The translations under genes and the position numbers were made by a program. A stretch of 64,000 bases of DNA from Cryobacterium glucosi. GTDB lineage: Bacteria > Actinomycetota > Actinomycetes > Actinomycetales > Microbacteriaceae. Below, piece by piece: positions 27,300 to 38,450 of this stretch. The notes beneath the pieces were generated by a model. The model made no database searches and had not been told where the DNA came from. It saw only the letters and a list, made by a program, of their open reading frames with translations. Numbering within the stretch: the first letter of the stretch is position 1; the number at the start of each line of letters is the position of its first letter. The stretch spans positions 1 to 64,000 of the forward strand of contig NZ_SOFS01000024.1 of NCBI RefSeq assembly GCF_004402235.1. The letters are read 5' to 3'.

Positions 27300-28999
27300 A
27301 GCGCCGCCTCCGCTGCCGGTGCGAGGGTCTGCGCCGGCCGGTCTGGCATCGCCCGGTTCAGCGGATGCCCGGGGTCGGCCCAGTGATGACTGGTGTCGGC
27401 GCGAGCGGACGAGATCGCTCCCGCGGAGAGGCGCTCGAACAGGCGCTCCCCCTCTCGGACGTCGATGACCGGGAGGGTGGCGACGACCGGGCCGGCGACG
27501 GTGTGCACCCGGAGCTTCGCGAGGCGCAGCATCCGCTGGATCGGGCCCTGTTCGATCGCGATGCTCTGCAGCCGGGCGAGCGGCACGAGCGTGAGTTCCC
27601 GGCTGACGAAACCCCGGCGCAGGAGCACCGTGTCGGCTGCGACGGTGAAGCCCGTGCGCCGCCAGGAGAACGGACGGAGCCACGCGGCCCGGCGCGGCGC
27701 GTTGGTGTAGCCGTCGTCACCGCCGGGTGAGCGCACGCCGTGGTCGACGAGCAGCTTCTCCCGGCCGTTCTCGGAGCCGGAGTCGCTGTCGAAACCGGGC
27801 AGGATCAGTTCGAGCACCCTGGCGACGTCGGCGAGTGTGCCGACCGGGAGGGTGGTGGTGTGCGCCTCGCCGGCGGCGCCCTTGTTCGTGGAGTGGCCAG
27901 CGGTGTTGATGCGCACCTGCCACCAGCCGAACGGGCGCCAGATCAACGGCTGCGAGACCCGCACGGCATGGATGCGGCCGGGCGGGAGCGTCTCGTTGCT
28001 CACCGAGAGCAGGCCGAAGCCCACGCGCACCCCGTCCGGCGTGCCCGCGATGCTGTAGCGCAGGGACTTCGTGAAGCGGTTGACGTAGAAGCTGAGGCTC
28101 CCGATCAGTCCGGGGAAGATCGCGATGAGCAGCCAGCCGCTGCCGCCGGCGGAGACGCTCCAGATCAGCACCGCGATCGCGATCAGCACGAACACGGTGA
28201 AGCCGCTGAAGATCACGGAGCCGATCAGGCGACCCGGGGGGATCCGCACAACGGATTCGGGCGGCGCGGCGTCCGGGTCGAGCTCGGGGGCGAAGAACTC
28301 GTGGGCCCGGTCGGTCGCGAAGCCGCCGATCCCGCCGGCGATGCCGCCGGCCGCGGTGCCGATGGCACTGCCGAGGGACGGGCCGAGGGCACTGCCCGCC
28401 GCCCGGGTGCCCGCGTGCTCGACCCAGTCCTCGCCCTCCGCCGCGGCGTCGGGCGCGGCATCGGAGGGAAGTGCCGCGGCCGCGCGGGCTCCGGAGGCGA
28501 GGTGCAGGATGTCGCGGCGGAGGGCATCCGCTGCCGCGGAGCCGAGGTAGGCGAGGTGCACGTTGGCGTCCTGGCCGGCGACGCTGACTTCGAGTTTCGC
28601 TGCACCGAAGAGCCGCGGGATGAAAGGGCGCACGATGTTGACGCCCTGGATGCGGTCGAGGCGGGCGCGGCGGTTGCTGCGGAAGACGAGCCCGCTGCGC
28701 ACCTCGACGACCTCGCCGCTGACGCGGAAGGTGTGCATCCGCCACGACAGGTAGAAGGCGACCAGGATCACGACGAGGATAACGACGACCCCGAGCAGCG
28801 CCCAGCCGACCGCGCCACGGCGGAAGAGCTCGTCGATCGGGTCGTCGCCGTAGGTCGGCACGTGGAAGAAGAAGTCGATCAGGCGCTCACGGAGGTTGCT
28901 GATGATGAAACCGAGGATAGCCACGATGAAGAGTCCGCCGCGCAGCAGCGGGCTCGCCGGGTGCAGCCGGTGCCACTCCCCGTCGGCGAGGGTGGTCAC
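27296..28999 (-). CDS. PH-domain membrane protein (YdbT-like)
   Basis: A 567-residue protein with repeated bPH2 (DUF304) domains interleaved with membrane helix pairs. Helices occur near residues 20-40 and 55-80 (WALLGVVVILVVILVAFYLS) and near 240-290. PH modules show as EVVEVRSGLVFRSNRRARLDRIQGVNIV and RGFVSRELTLVPLARLQSIAIEQG. A 70-residue insertion rich in Ala/Gly (about 175-235) is unusual. In Bacillus the YdbS/YdbT pair affects sensitivity to antimicrobial peptides. It overlaps both neighbours by 4 bp. Confidence 0.88.
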   Translation of the reverse strand: MTTLADGEWHRLHPASPLLRGGLFIVAILGFIISNLRERLIDFFFHVPTYGDDPIDELFRRGAVGWALLGVVVILVVILVAFYLSWRMHTFRVSGEVVEVRSGLVFRSNRRARLDRIQGVNIVRPFIPRLFGAAKLEVSVAGQDANVHLAYLGSAAADALRRDILHLASGARAAAALPSDAAPDAAAEGEDWVEHAGTRAAGSALGPSLGSAIGTAAGGIAGGIGGFATDRAHEFFAPELDPDAAPPESVVRIPPGRLIGSVIFSGFTVFVLIAIAVLIWSVSAGGSGWLLIAIFPGLIGSLSFYVNRFTKSLRYSIAGTPDGVRVGFGLLSVSNETLPPGRIHAVRVSQPLIWRPFGWWQVRINTAGHSTNKGAAGEAHTTTLPVGTLADVARVLELILPGFDSDSGSENGREKLLVDHGVRSPGGDDGYTNAPRRAAWLRPFSWRRTGFTVAADTVLLRRGFVSRELTLVPLARLQSIAIEQGPIQRMLRLAKLRVHTVAGPVVATLPVIDVREGERLFERLSAGAISSARADTSHHWADPGHPLNRAMPDRPAQTLAPAAEAAL

Positions 29000-29589
29000 A
29001 GTCCCGCCCGGCGACTCTCGGCGAGTTCGATGAGCCGGTCACGGAGCGCCTCGGCGTCGTCGAAGGCAAGGCCGGGAACGAGCACACCGGAGGATGCGGC
29101 GGCGGTGACGAACTTGAGGTCGGCAAGGCCGAGCCAGCGGGCGACCGGGCCGCGGGTGACATCGATGAGCTGCATCCGGCCGTACGGCACCGAGACGAAA
29201 CGCTGGAACATGATGCCGCGGCGGAAGAGGAGGTCGTCCTGCCGGAGCTGGTAGCCGATCGAGCGCACCCGGCGGGGCTCGAACAAGACGACGACCAGGG
29301 TCACGACGACGATCAGGGCGAGCACGATCGGCGCCCAGGAGACCTCGGCGAGGAGCCAGAGGGCGGTCGCACCGGCGCAGAGGACGAGTCCGAAGATCAC
29401 CGTCCCGACGATTTCGACGACGACGTAACGCGGAGAGACCCGTTTCCACTCGCCGGCGACGGGCAGTTCGAGGCGACCGGCCGGGTCGAGGGTCTGGGCG
29501 AGTTCGGGTGCCGGTTCGGAAACCGACACGGCAACGGGTGCGGGGGCAGGGGGTACCGGGGCGGCGAATCCCTCAGTGGTGTCAGGCAC
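28996..29589 (-). CDS. PH-domain membrane protein (YdbS-like)
   Basis: A 197-residue partner of the preceding gene. Two helices (about residues 75-115: TVIFGLVLCAGATALWLLA and APIVLALIVVVTLVVVLF) are followed by one bPH2 domain (RQDDLLFRRGIMFQRFVSVP, YGRMQLIDVTRGP). The GTG at 29589, with GAGGAGAAG before it, is preferred over the upstream ATG at 29661, which would overlap deep into DUF3180. Its stop overlaps the YdbT-like start as ATGA-type coupling. Confidence 0.88.
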   Translation of the reverse strand: MPDTTEGFAAPVPPAPAPVAVSVSEPAPELAQTLDPAGRLELPVAGEWKRVSPRYVVVEIVGTVIFGLVLCAGATALWLLAEVSWAPIVLALIVVVTLVVVLFEPRRVRSIGYQLRQDDLLFRRGIMFQRFVSVPYGRMQLIDVTRGPVARWLGLADLKFVTAAASSGVLVPGLAFDDAEALRDRLIELAESRRAGL

Positions 29590-30067
29590 GCACTTCTCCT
29601 CGTTTGCTGTTCTCGTCGTCGTCCGGAGGGAGAGTACAGAAATGCTCGGCAACCAAACCACTCACCAGAAGGACCGCTGCGCCGAACGCCATCCCAATGG
29701 TGAGCCATACCGATGCTACCGCCGGAGTCACCGAACGGGTCAGCAGATAGAGGCCGAGGCCGCCGGCGGCTCCGAGCAGCAAGGCCCCGCTGTACGCGGA
29801 TGCCTTTGCGAGCGCGGCGACGCGAACCGCCATGAACGGGTTGACCGGCTTGCGCGGCTTGCCGTCCAGGGCGCCTCTCGTTGACTTCCGGATCGGCCAG
29901 GCCAGGCCGAAGACCACGATCGCGCAGAGCACGAGGGCGAGGGCGAGGCTCGCCGGCGGCAGCAGGATCGAACGGCCGGCGGCCGCGAGCGCAAGCTCGA
30001 GCAGCAGCCCGCCGACGAGGGCGCCGAGCACCCAGGCGACGATCACGGAAGCACGCGTGCGCTTCAT
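29582..30067 (-). CDS. DUF3180 membrane protein
   Basis: A 161-residue protein with four predicted helices: ASVIVAWVLGALVGGLLLEL, PASLALALVLCAIVVFGLAW, ASAYSGALLLGAAGGLGLYL, and VWLTIGMAFGAAVLLVSGLV. DUF3180 proteins follow the folate genes in many actinobacteria, and their role is not known. The gene overlaps folK upstream by 4 bp and the PH gene downstream by 8 bp. Confidence 0.9.
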   Translation of the reverse strand: MKRTRASVIVAWVLGALVGGLLLELALAAAGRSILLPPASLALALVLCAIVVFGLAWPIRKSTRGALDGKPRKPVNPFMAVRVAALAKASAYSGALLLGAAGGLGLYLLTRSVTPAVASVWLTIGMAFGAAVLLVSGLVAEHFCTLPPDDDENSKRGEVRA

Positions 30068-30666
30068 CGGCTCGCCTCCTGGGCCGGATAGCGGCGCACG
30101 GTCGAACCGATCGCGGCGAGGAGACCGGACACGGGTCCGCGGCCCGGCAGCACCGCGTCCGGGTCGAGGTCGAGCCAGGGGGCGAGGACGAAGTCGCGGT
30201 CTGCCGCACGCGGGTGCGGGAGGGTGAGCCGTGCATCCGCCTGTTCGAGCGCCCCGAAGACGACGACGTCGATATCGAGGGTGCGGTCGCCCCAGCGCTC
30301 GGAGCGCACCCGGCCGTGCTCGTTTTCGATGGTGTTGACCGCGTCGAGCAGGGTGAGGGCGTCTCCGGTGAAGCGGATGCCGACGGCCAGGTTCAAGTAC
30401 CGGGGAGCGTCCTCGTCGACCCCGTCCGGTTTCACGGCAGCGGACTCGTAGAGCGGAGATACCCCGGTGACGGAGAGCCCGGGCACCTTCCCGAGGTCTC
30501 GGACGGCGGCTTCGAGGGTCGCCTCCCGGTCACCCAGGTTGCTCCCGAGCGACAACACCGCGTCCACAGCCTCGTGAGGTGTCGCAAATCGACCTTCGCG
30601 AGCCTCGTGAACGTCGATTTGCGACACCTCAGGGGCGGGGTTCGGCGTCACGGGGGCGGGGTTCAC
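30064..30666 (-). CDS. folK: HPPK, folate biosynthesis
   Basis: A 200-residue 6-hydroxymethyl-7,8-dihydropterin pyrophosphokinase, which prepares the pterin for FolP. The family motifs are VLSLGSNLGDREATLEAAV, RSERWGDRTLDIDVVVFG, and LPHPRAADRDFVLAPWLDL. Homology begins only at about residue 35. The first 35 residues are an extension that includes a perfect 19-bp palindromic repeat read in frame. The GTG at 30666 overlaps the folB stop (GTGA), which supports translation through the extension. Confidence 0.95.
   Translation of the reverse strand: MNPAPVTPNPAPEVSQIDVHEAREGRFATPHEAVDAVLSLGSNLGDREATLEAAVRDLGKVPGLSVTGVSPLYESAAVKPDGVDEDAPRYLNLAVGIRFTGDALTLLDAVNTIENEHGRVRSERWGDRTLDIDVVVFGALEQADARLTLPHPRAADRDFVLAPWLDLDPDAVLPGRGPVSGLLAAIGSTVRRYPAQEASR
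30575..30631. repeat. 19-bp perfect inverted repeat inside folK
   Basis: TGAGGTGTCGCAAATCGAC (30575-30593) and its exact reverse complement (30613-30631) flank a 19-base spacer. The repeat lies in frame within the non-conserved N-terminus of FolK. It looks like a mobile palindromic element rather than part of the enzyme. Confidence 0.75.
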
Positions 30667-31028
30667 GGCCGGGACCTCGTGATCTGCACGGAGACATCGG
30701 TGAAGGGGACACTGATCGGGGCCTGCGGCTTGTGCACGGTGACCTGCACGGTCTCGGCGGCGGGGTGGGCGAGCACGACGCCCGCGATCCGCTCCGCGAC
30801 CGTCTCGATCAGGTCGACCGGGTTGACCGCCGCCGCCTCCGTCACCTCGATCGCGAGTTCGCCGTAGTGGATGGTGCGGCTGACGTCGTCGCTCGACGCC
30901 GCGGCGTGCAGGTCGAGCCAGACTGTGACGTCGATCACGAAATCCTGGCCGTTCTCACGCTCGAAGTCGTAGACGCCGTGGTGAGCGGTGACCCGCAGCC
31001 CGGTGAGAGTGATGCAATCGCGGATCAT
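30663..31028 (-). CDS. folB: Dihydroneopterin aldolase
   Basis: A 121-residue aldolase that cleaves 7,8-dihydroneopterin to hydroxymethyl-dihydropterin. The motifs are LRVTAHHGVYDFERENGQDF (pterin site, Glu near residue 23) and DVSRTIHYGELAIEV, with the usual catalytic Lys in TVHKPQAP. The length is normal for the family. It overlaps folP and folK by 4 bp each. Confidence 0.95.
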   Translation of the reverse strand: MIRDCITLTGLRVTAHHGVYDFERENGQDFVIDVTVWLDLHAAASSDDVSRTIHYGELAIEVTEAAAVNPVDLIETVAERIAGVVLAHPAAETVQVTVHKPQAPISVPFTDVSVQITRSRP

Positions 31029-31831
31029 GGCTCTATTCTGGCCGACTCCACGAGCGCAAGCACCTTCAGGGCCGCGCGGGTTGCCGCCACGTCATGCACG
31101 CGCACGGCCCAGGCGCCGGCCTGGGCGGCGAGCACGCTCACCACGGCGCTCGGCAGGTCACGGGCGGCGATCGGGGCGTCGTCCGGGAGCGCGGTCGCGA
31201 GGAAGCGTTTGCGGGAGGCGCCGATCATGACGGGAAGGCCGAGCATGTCGAAGGCCGCGAGGTTGGCGAGCAGGGCCCAGTTGTGGGCGGGGAGCTTGGA
31301 GAACCCCAGGCCGGGGTCGAGCACGATCCGCTCCCGTGGCACCCCTGCGGCGACGAGGGCCTCGACGCGCCAGGCGAGTTCGGCCCGGACGTCGGCGACG
31401 ACGTCGCCGTAGACCGCGAGGTCGTCCATGGTGCGGGCGTGGCCGCGCCAGTGCATCGCGATGAAGGTGAGGCCGCTCTCGGCGGCGACGCTGGCCATCA
31501 GCGGGTCGGCGAGGCCACCGGAGACGTCGTTGATGATGCTCGCCCCCGCGGCCGCGGCCGCGCGGGCGGTCGAGGCGTTGAGGGTGTCGACGCTCAGCAC
31601 GAGGCCCTGCCGGGCGAGCTCGGTGATCACGGGGATAACCCGGGCCTGTTCGACGGCGGGGGCGACGCGGCCGGCGCCCGGCCTCGTCGATTCGCCGCCG
31701 ACGTCGATGACGTCCGCGCCTTCGGACCGGAGCAGGAGACCGTGCCGGATCGCGGCATCCGTCGACGCCCACTTGCCGCCGTCGCTAAAGGAATCGGGCG
31801 TGACATTGAGCACGCCCATGATGCGGGTCAT
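31025..31831 (-). CDS. folP: Dihydropteroate synthase
   Basis: A 268-residue TIM-barrel enzyme joining p-aminobenzoate to the pterin; it is the sulfonamide target. Signature motifs are GVLNVTPDSFSDGG, DVGGESTRPGAG, SIINDVSGG, IVLDPGLGFSK, and GASRKRF. The ATG at 31831 overlaps the folE stop (ATGA), which fixes the start despite an open frame upstream. Confidence 0.97.
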   Translation of the reverse strand: MTRIMGVLNVTPDSFSDGGKWASTDAAIRHGLLLRSEGADVIDVGGESTRPGAGRVAPAVEQARVIPVITELARQGLVLSVDTLNASTARAAAAAGASIINDVSGGLADPLMASVAAESGLTFIAMHWRGHARTMDDLAVYGDVVADVRAELAWRVEALVAAGVPRERIVLDPGLGFSKLPAHNWALLANLAAFDMLGLPVMIGASRKRFLATALPDDAPIAARDLPSAVVSVLAAQAGAWAVRVHDVAATRAALKVLALVESARIEP

Positions 31832-32397
31832 GAGCCTGCGCCGATCAGGGCCATCACTTCGGCGCGGCGGGCCGGTTCGGCGAGTTCGCCGCGTACGGCG
31901 AGTGTGACGGTCGAGCTGTTGACCTGGCGGGCGCCGCGCGTCGTGACGCACCCGTGCACGGCGTCGAGCACAACGAGGATGCCGCGGGGCTCCAGACCGG
32001 TCTGGAGCGCCTCCGCGATCTCCTCGGTCAGGCGTTCCTGTACCTGGGGGCGGGCGGCGAGGCAATCGACAAGGGCGGGCAGCCGGCCGAGGCCGACGAC
32101 CTTCTCGCCGGGCAGGTAGGCGATGTGGGCGCGGCCGAGGAACGGGAGCAGGTGATGCTCGCAGACCGACCGGAAGTCGAGGTCGCGCACGAGCACGAGC
32201 TCGCCCGTCGTCGGGCCGACCGGGATGGTGTCGCGCAGCAGGTCGAGCGGGTCCGTTCCGAGCCCGGCGAAGAACTCCCCATAGGACTCGGCGACGCGGC
32301 GCGGCGTGTCGGCGAGTCCCGGCCGGTTCGGATCGTCGCCGATCGCCGCGAGGAGCTCCGAGACGAGACCCTCGATTCGGGCCCTGTCGACTGCCAC
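31828..32397 (-). CDS. folE: GTP cyclohydrolase I
   Basis: A 189-residue enzyme converting GTP to dihydroneopterin triphosphate, the first step of folate synthesis. Zinc ligands are in FRSVCEHHLLPFLG and in HGCVTTRGA; the family segment AHIAYLPGEKVVGLGRL lies between them. The GTG at 32397 follows the ftsH stop by 7 bp. No strong ribosome binding site is seen, so translation is probably coupled to ftsH. A ftsH-folE order is standard in actinobacteria. Confidence 0.96.
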   Translation of the reverse strand: MAVDRARIEGLVSELLAAIGDDPNRPGLADTPRRVAESYGEFFAGLGTDPLDLLRDTIPVGPTTGELVLVRDLDFRSVCEHHLLPFLGRAHIAYLPGEKVVGLGRLPALVDCLAARPQVQERLTEEIAEALQTGLEPRGILVVLDAVHGCVTTRGARQVNSSTVTLAVRGELAEPARRAEVMALIGAGS

Positions 32398-32404
32398 CCG
32401 GGGC

Positions 32405-34417
<2,013 letters not shown>

Positions 34418-34504
34418 CGTGTTGTCAGGCTACCGTGCCCGCACTGAGCGGTCACCGTGTGTTCGCCCTGAGCGCGATGCGAGGCCGAGGCAGGCATCCG
34501 CTTC

Positions 34505-35056
34505 TCAGGAGTAGATGTGCGGGGCGAGCACGGCAACGGAACGCAGGTTGCGGTACTTCTCGGCATAATCGAGGCCGTAACCGACGACGAACTGGTTCGG
34601 GATGTCGAAGCCGAGGTACTTGACGTCGATGTCGACCCGGGCGGCGTCCGGCTTGCGGAGCAGCGCGCAGATCTCGACGGATTCCGGCTGGCGGGACTTG
34701 AGGTTCGCGATCAGCCAGGAAAGGGTCAGGCCGGAGTCGATGATGTCCTCGACGATGAGCACGTTGCGGCCGTGCAGGTCGGTGTCGAGGTCCTTGAGGA
34801 TCCGGACGACGCCGCTCGACTGGGTTCCGGAGCCGTATGAGCTCACCGCCATCCAGTCCATCGCGATCGGATGCTTGAGTTCGCGGGCCAGGTCGGCCAT
34901 CACCATCACTGCGCCTTTGAGGACACCGACGAGCAGGAGATCCTTGCCCGCGTAGTCGGCTTCGATCCGGCGGCAGAGTTCGGCGAGGCGGCCGTGGATC
35001 TGCTCTTCTTCGATCAGGATTTCGGTGAGGTCGCCATCAATGTCGCGGGGTTCCAT
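34505..35056 (-). CDS. hpt: Hypoxanthine phosphoribosyltransferase
   Basis: A 183-residue purine-salvage enzyme. The PRPP-binding motif is [17 protein letters not shown] (about residues 98-114), and [15 protein letters not shown] and [16 protein letters not shown] are typical. The ATG at 35056 (MEPRDIDGD) matches the family length. Its first 20 bp overlap the end of tilS, the usual tilS-hpt-ftsH order. Confidence 0.96.
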   Translation of the reverse strand: MEPRDIDGDLTEILIEEEQIHGRLAELCRRIEADYAGKDLLLVGVLKGAVMVMADLARELKHPIAMDWMAVSSYGSGTQSSGVVRILKDLDTDLHGRNVLIVEDIIDSGLTLSWLIANLKSRQPESVEICALLRKPDAARVDIDVKYLGFDIPNQFVVGYGLDYAEKYRNLRSVAVLAPHIYS

Positions 35057-36275
35057 GGGGGAGGGAGGGTCCTTTGCTTTGTGCGTATTCAGTTGGCCGT
35101 GCGTGCCGTGCGAGGCCGGGCCCGGTGAAGACGAGCCAGCCATCGTGCCGTACAACTCTAACGCCTGGCAGGTCGAGCGGGCCCTGGCCGTGCCAATCGG
35201 TCACGAGCCGGCCGACGGCCAGGGTCGCCCCGCGGGGCAGGGCCATCACGACGGTGCCAGCGCCGGCACCGGCGGCGCGCAGGACTGTGCGTGCCGCCGC
35301 GAGCCGGATCAGCCGGTTCCGGAGCGCGGCGGGCTGTTCGGCGAGCACCTCGACGGGCACACGGATGCCGCCTGCGACGATCTCGAAGGATCCGCCGGCG
35401 AGCTCCGCCGCGCGTTCGTCGAGGGCTGCGGCGTCTTCCCGTAACAGGTCCGCGGTGCGGGCGAGTGCTTCGGCGACACCGGGTCCGAGCTCGCGCTCGA
35501 GCGCCGGCAGGACCGTGTCGCGCACCCTGACGCGGGCGAACCGGTGTTCCGCGTTGTGCGGGTCCGTCCAGGGGGTGAGGCCGGCATCCGTGCAGGCGGC
35601 GACGGTCTGGGCGCGGCGGATCCCGAGCAGGGGGCGGAGGTACGCGCCGCTGACCCGCAGCATGCCGTGCAGGCTGACCGGGCCGGAGCCGCGGGCGAGG
35701 CCGAGCAGCACGGTTTCGGCCTGGTCGTCGAGCGTGTGACCGAGCAGCACGTGGCTCGCGCCGGTGTCGGCGAGTGCACGGACGAACGCGGCATAGCGGC
35801 CGGTGCGGGCCGCGGCCTCCGGGCCGCTGTAGGTCTCGGCGGGGTCGGTGTCTGCGGCACTCCCCCGGTGGTTCTCGCCGTGGTCGACGGTGATGCGCAC
35901 GACGAGCACGGGGTCGAGGCCGAGGGCCGCTGCCTGCCGGGCGGCCTCGGCGGCGACGTCCGCGGACCCGGGCTGCAGGGCGTGGTCGACGATCACGGCC
36001 CCGGCGCGGAGTCCCGCCCGCGCTGCCTCGAAGGCAGTCCCGGCCGCGAGCGCGAGCGAATCCGGGCCGCCGCTGAGGCCGACGAGGACGAGGCCGCGCG
36101 TTTCGGCGTCTGGTGCGGAGGCGCCGGGGACGGAGGCGCCCGGGGCGGAGGGTTCGGACCCGGAAGCCTGCGGCGTCACTGAGGAGCCGAGCCCGGCGTC
36201 CGCCAGCACGGCGCGGATCGCCCGGCGGATGTCGGCGATCTCCGGTGTCAGTCTCGGGCGGCGCGTTGACTCCAT
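35037..36275 (-). CDS. tilS: tRNA(Ile)-lysidine synthetase
   Basis: A 412-residue enzyme that converts the wobble C of tRNA-Ile(CAU) to lysidine. The PP-loop is SGGPDS (68-73). The catalytic region includes [41 protein letters not shown], and RPLLGIRR. Residues 30-58 are a Ser/Pro/Ala linker not typical of the family. It is divergent from ppa with 45 bp between them. Confidence 0.95.
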   Translation of the reverse strand: MESTRRPRLTPEIADIRRAIRAVLADAGLGSSVTPQASGSEPSAPGASVPGASAPDAETRGLVLVGLSGGPDSLALAAGTAFEAARAGLRAGAVIVDHALQPGSADVAAEAARQAAALGLDPVLVVRITVDHGENHRGSAADTDPAETYSGPEAAARTGRYAAFVRALADTGASHVLLGHTLDDQAETVLLGLARGSGPVSLHGMLRVSGAYLRPLLGIRRAQTVAACTDAGLTPWTDPHNAEHRFARVRVRDTVLPALERELGPGVAEALARTADLLREDAAALDERAAELAGGSFEIVAGGIRVPVEVLAEQPAALRNRLIRLAAARTVLRAAGAGAGTVVMALPRGATLAVGRLVTDWHGQGPLDLPGVRVVRHDGWLVFTGPGLARHARPTEYAQSKGPSLPHGTPRH

Positions 36276-36320
36276 CCAGTAACGTTATCCGGAGACTGTG
36301 AACAAGGGAGAGACCAGGCC

Positions 36321-36812
36321 ATGGCCGCATATGACGCAGTAATCGAAATTCCCCGGGGAAGCCGCAACAAGTACGAGGTCGACCACGAGACCGGACGGGT
36401 CTACCTCGACCGTGTGCTCTACACGAGCTTCGTGTACCCGACGGACTACGGGTTCTTCGAGAACACCCTCGGCCTCGACGGCGATCCCGTCGACGTTCTC
36501 GTGCTGCTCGACTTCCCGCTGTTCCCCGGCGTCGGCGTCTCGGTGCGTCCGGTCGGTGTCTTCAACATGACGGATGACGGCGGCTCTGACGCCAAGGTCA
36601 TCGCCGTTCCCGCGGGCGACCCCCGCTGGGACCACATCCAGGACGTCCTCGACATCCCGGAGTACACCCGCAAGGAGATCGAGCACTTCTTCGAGCACTA
36701 CAAGGACCTCGAACCGAACAAGTGGGTCAAGACGGAGGGCTGGGGCGACGCCGCCGAAGCCAACCAGATCGTCGAAGACGGCATCAAGAAGCTCGCCGCC
36801 GAGGGCCACTGA
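36321..36812 (+). CDS. ppa: Inorganic pyrophosphatase
   Basis: A 163-residue family I pyrophosphatase that hydrolyses PPi and drives biosynthesis. The active-site Asp cluster is in [20 protein letters not shown] (about residues 51-70). The N-terminal [18 protein letters not shown] and the later [15 protein letters not shown] are typical. AAGGGAGAGACC precedes the ATG. A strong hairpin terminator follows. Confidence 0.97.
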   Translation: MAAYDAVIEIPRGSRNKYEVDHETGRVYLDRVLYTSFVYPTDYGFFENTLGLDGDPVDVLVLLDFPLFPGVGVSVRPVGVFNMTDDGGSDAKVIAVPAGDPRWDHIQDVLDIPEYTRKEIEHFFEHYKDLEPNKWVKTEGWGDAAEANQIVEDGIKKLAAEGH

Positions 36813-36858
36813 CCTCTAGCGCGCTTCGTGCGTCGCGCTCGCGCGCTGCCGCACCACG

Positions 36859-36889
36859 AAGGCCTCCCGGATCGCTCCGGGGGGCCTTT
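36859..36889 (+). terminator. Terminator of ppa
   Basis: A 13-bp stem (AAGGCCTCCCGGA with TCCGGGGGGCCTT) around TCGC, ending in TTTC, lies 47 bp after the ppa stop. Confidence 0.75.
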
Positions 36890-37034
36890 CTGCGTCGCGG
36901 ACCCCCCGGCATCCGCTCTCGCGCGCCACGTGCGCCACTGCGCGCCAGGCATGCCGGCAGCGTAGCGGCGGAAATGGCGCGCGGGAGGGTGCGAGCGCTG
37001 CGGGACGGGACGGGACGGGCGAGGGGCGGTCGGG

Positions 37035-38450
37035 TCAGCCGGTGGGGCGGCCCACGTAGGACGCGACGTCGCCGGGCGACCAGATTGAGTGGATGCGCAC
37101 GGGCTTGCCGACGTCGGGGGCCTCGAGAACCTGGCCACCGCCGACGTAGATGGCCACGTGGTAGTAGTCGCCGCCGCTGCCCCAGAAGACGAGGTCCCCG
37201 ACCTGCACGTTACTGAAGGAGACGAGCCGGCCCTGGCTGGCCATGGTGTTGTACTGGTTCGTGGCGGAATGGGTGCCGATGTAGACCCCGGCCGCGGCAT
37301 AGGCGGCCTTGGTCAGACCGGAGCAGTCCCACGCGTCGGGGCCCGAGCCGCCGAGGAGGTAGCGGTCGCCGAGCTGAGCGCGGGCGAAGGCGATTGCGGT
37401 CTGCACGGCGCTCGCGTTCGGAGCGGGCGCGGTCGCCGCGCCGCCGCCCGAGGACGAGCCGGATCCCGAGCTGCCGGAGCCGGAGCTGCTGCCGGATCCC
37501 GAACTGCCGGACCCGGAGCTGCCGGATCCCGAATTGCTCCCGCCGCCCGCGGCCGGAGCCTGGGCTTGAGCCGCAGCAGCAGCAGACGCGGCTGCGGCCC
37601 GCGCGGCCGACGCCGCCTGGTCTGCGGCAGCCCTGGCCGCTGCCGCGGACTGCGCCGCAGCGAGCGCGGCCGCCGCAGCCGCGGCATCCACACCGGCCTG
37701 GTAGGAACGCTCGGTGTCTGCCGTGGTGTCCTTGAGGAGGGCGAGCTGCCCGTAGAGATCGTTCGACTTCTGCTGCTCGGCCTCGAGGGCGGCTTCCGCG
37801 GCCTGGGCCGCGCCACTTGCCGCATCGAACTTCGTCATGGACTCGCCCGTGAGCCGGGTGCGCTCGACGGTCGCCGCGGCGGCCTGCCCGCCGAGGGACT
37901 CTGCCGAGTTCTTGTCCTGGACGGCCTCCCGGTAGATGGTCTCGGACTGCTCGCTGAGCTTGCTCGCGGTTCCGAGCTGCTCGAGGAGGTCGTCGGCGCT
38001 GCTGCCGTTGAGGAACAGGTTGAGCGAGAGGTCCTGCGCGCCGGTCTTGGCCAGGTGCGCGGCGATCAGGCCGGCCCGCATCTTCGAGGTGTCCGCCTTC
38101 TTCGACGCGGTCGCGGCCTGTTCGGTCAGGCTCGTCTCACGCAGGGTGGCGGCGTCGAGCTCGTCCTGGGAGACCCGGTACGCCTCCGCGGCGACCTGCG
38201 AGGCCTTGGACGCGGCATCCGCCGCCGTTTGCAGGCCGGTCAGCAGCGCCGTGATCTTCTCGATCTCGGCCTGCTTCGTCGCCTCATTGGCTTTCGCGTT
38301 CTGTACGTCGTCCCAGCTGGGGTAACCCTGGTCGCCGTAGGCGGCGGGAGCGATGATGCCGACGGATGCCGAGACCGCGCCGATCGCGACGGCCGCGGCG
38401 AAGAGGCGCACGGGCTTCCGTTTCGTGAAGGACGTGCCGTCGTTAGCCAA
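37035..38450 (-). CDS. Secreted NlpC/P60 peptidoglycan hydrolase
   Basis: A 471-residue RipA-like endopeptidase. It has a signal peptide (about residues 10-38, VRLFAAAVAIGAVSASVGII ending near AYGDQ), a long coiled coil (about 40-260) starting YPSWDDVQNAKA, an Ala-rich helix, and a Ser/Gly linker. The C-terminal NlpC/P60 domain has catalytic Cys in DAWDCSGLTK and His in DYYHVAIYVG. The TTG at 38450 is chosen because GGGGAG sits before it; it overlaps the upstream M23 gene by 8 bp. The coiled coil is homologous to that of the M23 protein. Confidence 0.92.
   Translation of the reverse strand: MANDGTSFTKRKPVRLFAAAVAIGAVSASVGIIAPAAYGDQGYPSWDDVQNAKANEATKQAEIEKITALLTGLQTAADAASKASQVAAEAYRVSQDELDAATLRETSLTEQAATASKKADTSKMRAGLIAAHLAKTGAQDLSLNLFLNGSSADDLLEQLGTASKLSEQSETIYREAVQDKNSAESLGGQAAAATVERTRLTGESMTKFDAASGAAQAAEAALEAEQQKSNDLYGQLALLKDTTADTERSYQAGVDAAAAAAALAAAQSAAAARAAADQAASAARAAAASAAAAAQAQAPAAGGGSNSGSGSSGSGSSGSGSSSGSGSSGSGSSSGGGAATAPAPNASAVQTAIAFARAQLGDRYLLGGSGPDAWDCSGLTKAAYAAAGVYIGTHSATNQYNTMASQGRLVSFSNVQVGDLVFWGSGGDYYHVAIYVGGGQVLEAPDVGKPVRIHSIWSPGDVASYVGRPTG

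Noticed and set aside
36285..36809. An open frame antisense to ppa.
   Set aside because: ppa on the plus strand has full family motifs and a ribosome binding site; the antisense frame has no recognisable domain.
37480..37560. A short tandem-repeat region that might look like a satellite or CRISPR-like array.
   Set aside because: It encodes the Ser/Gly linker of the NlpC/P60 protein; repeat units are short and irregular, with no spacers. No CRISPR array or cas gene was seen in the window.
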